Origin: Ciborinia camelliae
Lineage: Eukaryota; Ascomycota; Leotiomycetes; Helotiales; Sclerotiniaceae
Reading direction: 5' to 3'
NCBI GenBank assembly: GCA_025890175.1
Contig: JANPYM010000002.1
Span: forward strand, 3,772,823-3,836,822
Length of the DNA: 64,000 nucleotides
Shown: positions 60,311 through 64,000 of the stretch, piece after piece
How positions within the stretch are numbered: position 1 is the first letter of the stretch
Layout of the letters: each line of letters begins with the position of its first letter
Program-made: the position numbers and the translations under genes
Notes under the pieces: model-generated
What the model saw: only the letters and a program-made list of their open reading frames with translations
Database searches by the model: none
Told to the model about the DNA's origin: nothing

Positions 60311-63300
60311 ATGGCAGACCAAGAAGATGGCCCCGCTCGTGGACCCTCACCACTCCTCGTTGATCTCAACGATGGGCATGTTCATTTCGACGATGAAAGC
60401 ACGATCACCTCCACCATTTCACAATCTACATCTGCCATGACATCTCCTCTGATGCCAGAGTTCAGAGATGTAGACAAGAATGAGCAAGATGTTCAACGGT
60501 TGCCAACTCTGTCATACAACATACCTCCCAGCGAGGAAGGATCAAGAAGGGATTCAATTGGTGGCTATGGCACAGACGAAGAAGCTTCAGTCTGCAAACC
60601 CTTCTTGAGAACCTCAAGCCCGAATCCGGATTTGAAAAGAAACAAAGGAGCGGAATACGAAAAAGTGGGCGATCTAGGCGTTTGTACGATGCAGAAGTTC
60701 TCCTTATATGAGACGGCTACGAGGTATTATGTTGTTGGAGCGGATATCCTCGACTCTCGATTTCGAATACTGAAGATTGATCGTACGGCAGATATAGGCA
60801 CCTTGCATATTACTGAAGATGAGATTGTTTACACGAAGAAGGAGATGACCCAGTTACTCAACGCTATTGATGATGGAAACAAGAGCTCAGGAGGCATGAA
60901 GTTGAAGAGTGCTGTCTGGGGTATACTTGGGTTTATACGATTTACCGGTTGCTATTATATGCATATGATCACCAAGAGGAACCAAAATGCTATGATCGGG
61001 GGCCATTTCGTATACACAATCGAGGCTACTGAGTTAATACCACTGACTACGTCTACTAATTCCAGATTCAAGTCATCAGATACTCGGAATACTGAGGAGT
61101 CGAGGTTTCTCAGTATTTTGAACGGGCTTGATTTGAACAAGTCTTTCTATTTCAGTTATTCTTACGATATCACGAGGACCTTGCAACACAACATTATGAC
61201 AGAGCGAGCGGCTCTAGCAGCAGGAAAACCTTCCCCTCATCCCAAAGACTACAATTCCATGTTCGTTTGGAACAGCCACCTACTAAAGCCTGCTGAAAAT
61301 GTTTTGAAAAATACTTATGACTGGTGTGTACCTGTCATACATGGATACCTTGCTCAAGCAGCTCTACCCGTTTGGGGACGAATCGTCTACATAACAATCA
61401 TAGCAAGACGTTCAAGATACTTTGCTGGTGCTAGATTTCTGAAACGGGGGGCTAATGATATGGTATGTTTTGTGATCTGCTTCAAGGGGCTTACTAATTT
61501 CTGTAGGGATACGTCGCCAATGATGTTGAGACTGAGCAAATAGTTTCGGAAAATATGACAACTTCATTACATGCTCCTGGCCCAAAGCTTTATGCTAGTC
61601 CAAATTACACTTCTTATGTACAACATCGTGGAAGTATCCCACTACATTGGACTCAAGATAATACTGGTGTCACACCGAAACCTCCTATCGAGCTGAATTT
61701 GGTTGATCCATTCTACAGTGCAGCTGCGTTACATTTTGATAATCTCTTTGAAAGATACGGAGCTCCTGTCTATGTATTGAACTTGGTGAAAGCCAAGGAG
61801 AGAACTCCGAGAGAATCAAAATTATTATACGAATTTACAGATGCAATCAACTATCTAAACCAATTCCTTCCGAAAGACAAGAAGATTATCCACAAACCAT
61901 GGGATATGAGCCGCGCTTCAAAGAGTCGAGACCAGGATGTGATTGGTACTCTAGAAAGTATGGCTAATGAAGTTGTTACACGAACGGGAATCTTTCACAA
62001 TGGAGACGGTAAAACAACCATACCGACTGTACAAAATGGTGTTGCTCGGACGAATTGTATTGATTGTTTGGACCGTACTAATGCCGCTCAATTCGTCATT
62101 GGAAAAAGAGCTCTTGGATATCAGCTCCATGCTTTAGGTATTCTCAGTGAACCCTCAATCAATTATGATACCGATGCAATAAACCTCTTCACATCCATGT
62201 ACCACGGACATGGTGACACGATTGCAATTCAATATGGAGGCTCACAATTAGTTAACACTATGGAGACCTATCGAAAGATTAACCAATGGACTAGTCAATC
62301 TCGTGATATGGTTGAGAGTTTCCGAAGATACTACAACAATTCTTTCCTTGATGGCCAAAGACAAGAAGCATATAATCTTTTCCTCGGAAATTACACCTAC
62401 GAGCATGGACAGCCTATGCTATGGGACTTGACAACTGATTATTATCTTCATCACACCGATCCACGTGCTTGGTCGCCCCGTACTCGCCGTAGCTATATAA
62501 ATTGGTACACGCCATCCTTCCTTGAAAAGAAGACTCTGCCGCCCTACTCCGATCCGCAAGGTGCCCTCGCAAACAAACCTATCACGTACTTTGATGATTA
62601 TTGGATCGAATATTACAAACCGCTCTCCATCTCCTCCATTGTCAAAATCTTCACCTACCCTGGCAAAATGTCTTCTTCCGCTCGCCTCATGCCCCGCCCA
62701 CAACATCGTGACGAATCTCGAATCGGTTACGATCTCTCCCCGTTCAAGGTCCGCGCCGATGCTACTGCTCATGTCGAAGAACAATCCGCCCCTCATGCCT
62801 CACCGAATGCAAAAGGCAAGAAGAAAGAAGTATCTTTTCCGGACTCTACCGAAATCGTTGCTGATGATGAAGTTGCGGAGGATTCGTCAATAAAATCTGG
62901 TGCGACGGGTACGAAACGTATTAGTCTTCAAAGATGGCTTCAGCCAATTCATGAGTCTCATCCTCTTTCTGATGATTCACATCATCACATTCCATCGCAG
63001 AATCATCATCTTAATCCGCCTGGCATTATGAAAGAGACATCTTCTCATTCTCAATCACACTCTACAGAAGACTCTTTCCTAAACTATACTACTACTTTGA
63101 ACAACAACTCATCAAATTTTAATTTGAGCCGTAATCTAGGTGGAACTGAAAAGAAGAAGATGACTCCGTTAGACAAAAGCAAAGCCGCGCAATGGACTTT
63201 CGCCCAAGTAGTTAGCGAATCCCTCAACCCCAGCGTCAGTCTAGGCGAAGAAGAAGATTACGAGCGCTATGTCGAATACCCACAACTACTATCCCTGGTT

Positions 63301-63585
63301 GTCGGAGATGACGACCACGATATCGAGGGCGTAGATGAATATGAGGAATGGGTCAGAGGTGTAGGATGGGATGGCGGTTCGGGACAAGGCGGATATAATG
63401 GGGGGATCAACGGGGGTTGGGGTCGAGAAGAAGATCATGAGGAAATCGAGGAATATCGGAGTTTCTTGAGGGTGGCGGAAAATCCGTTGACGGTCATCGA
63501 GGAAGATGGCCAGAAGAAGAGGTATAAGGCCTATCGGAAGTGGTTGGCGGGAAAAAGTTTGTTTAAGCAACAACCTATTGATTAG
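60311..63585 (+). CDS. FIG4: Polyphosphoinositide phosphatase Fig4 (SAC domain)
   Basis: Vacuole/endosome-associated phosphatase that removes the 5-phosphate of PI(3,5)P2 and, in a complex with Vac14, also supports the Fab1 kinase. Exons 60311-61462 and 61507-63585; a 44-nt intron (GTATGT ... CTTACTAAT ... TGTAG) in phase 0; 1076 residues. N-terminal 95 residues disordered. The SAC domain starts near residue 125 (MQKFSLYETATRYYVVGADI) and carries the Cx5R catalytic motif CIDCLDR at 568-574 (in RTNCIDCLDRTNAAQF). The family-typical region after it includes LWDLTTDYYLHH. The C-terminal 300 residues are low-complexity (His, Ser, Asp and Gly-rich patches), longer than in yeast Fig4 (879 aa). Motif spacing and the ANDMGYVANDVETEQIV block distinguish Fig4 from Sac1. 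Confidence 0.95.
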
Positions 63586-64000
63586 GTGGTTGAATGATGA
63601 GGGATGCTTTATGTGAGCGGGATAGAAGATACAGTATTGAAGGTGCATTTAGCGATGGAGTATTTCTGGAATCTTTTTTTAGAGTATTAGATACCAATTT
63701 GGTTACATTTGACGAGGAGTTAAAGTTGCAGTTGCAGTTGGTAGAAAATGCTCATGACATTGACATTCATTCATTTTTTCTTCTCAAATGATTGTGAGTG
63801 GATACATGGATACATAGATCGGTAGGTGCTAGGTAGTTATAACCGGCCATGATACTTACTCATAAGATAGTGAGTAGTATGTACCATGGAGCGTGACGAA
63901 AAGGTCAAATGGATCATAGCCTAGGCATCCGACATGTACATCCTTTTCTCCTTTCTTACACTTCCTCCCTCGAGAGAGCTTTACGGTATCAACGGGGGTC
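63586..64000. other. Downstream region of FIG4 to window end
   Basis: Presumed 3' UTR and spacer; no further gene can be recognised before the window ends. Confidence 0.45.

Noticed and set aside
1..64000. tRNA, rRNA and CRISPR-like structures
   Set aside because: Scanned by eye for B-box-like GGTTCGANTCC with a paired acceptor stem and for regularly spaced repeats; none found. A covariance-model search would be decisive.

Overview
This window is nuclear DNA of a filamentous ascomycete (Pezizomycotina), probably a leotiomycete such as a Sclerotinia/Botrytis relative. The genes have several short introns (about 40-110 nt, usually GTANGT donors and CTAAC-like branch sites), compact intergenic regions and typical ascomycete gene families, and a roughly 10 kb AT-rich block looks mutated by RIP. 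The exact species cannot be read from the sequence. Exon boundaries below come from splice signals, reading-phase bookkeeping and family motifs read by eye; there is no transcript evidence.

Layout. 1-10 kb: the 3' part of a secreted WSC-domain copper radical oxidase, the mitochondrial RNA helicase SUV3, a longin R-SNARE (NYV1/VAMP7 type) and an unrecognised two-exon gene. 10-35 kb is accessory: gene-poor sequence; a broken F-box-like gene (minus strand) with four in-frame stops; a 10.4 kb AT-rich block with no intact gene; an intact paralogue of the broken gene (plus strand); then gene-poor sequence with a second decayed gene and short solo LTRs. 35-64 kb is a dense housekeeping segment: CCA1, TRS85, a J-domain protein, TTI2, two small unrecognised genes, a GH125 mannosidase, POL32, RAD18, CHM7 and FIG4.

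Main points. (1) Five short solo LTRs lie between 21 and 50 kb. Four have perfect 5-bp target duplications (AATAT, GCTGC, ATACC, GTACC). One of the four is a GC-rich copy inside the AT-rich block, and the fifth interrupts a decayed gene. (2) The AT-rich block sits between two head-to-head paralogues, one intact and one a pseudogene that keeps two of the three intron positions recognisably shared with it. (3) POL32 and RAD18, two DNA-damage-tolerance factors that act through PCNA, are divergently transcribed from a 119-bp spacer containing an ACGCGT (MCB-type) box. (4) A 10-N assembly gap at 49.08 kb has the same poly(A)-plus-34-bp sequence on both sides, so it is probably an artefact.

How the genes relate: RAD18/POL32 form a DNA-damage-tolerance pair; CHM7/FIG4 (divergent) and TRS85 and NYV1 act in endomembrane traffic; SUV3 and CCA1 act in RNA metabolism; TTI2 serves PIKK kinase assembly. 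There is no obvious secondary-metabolite cluster, CRISPR array or tRNA gene.
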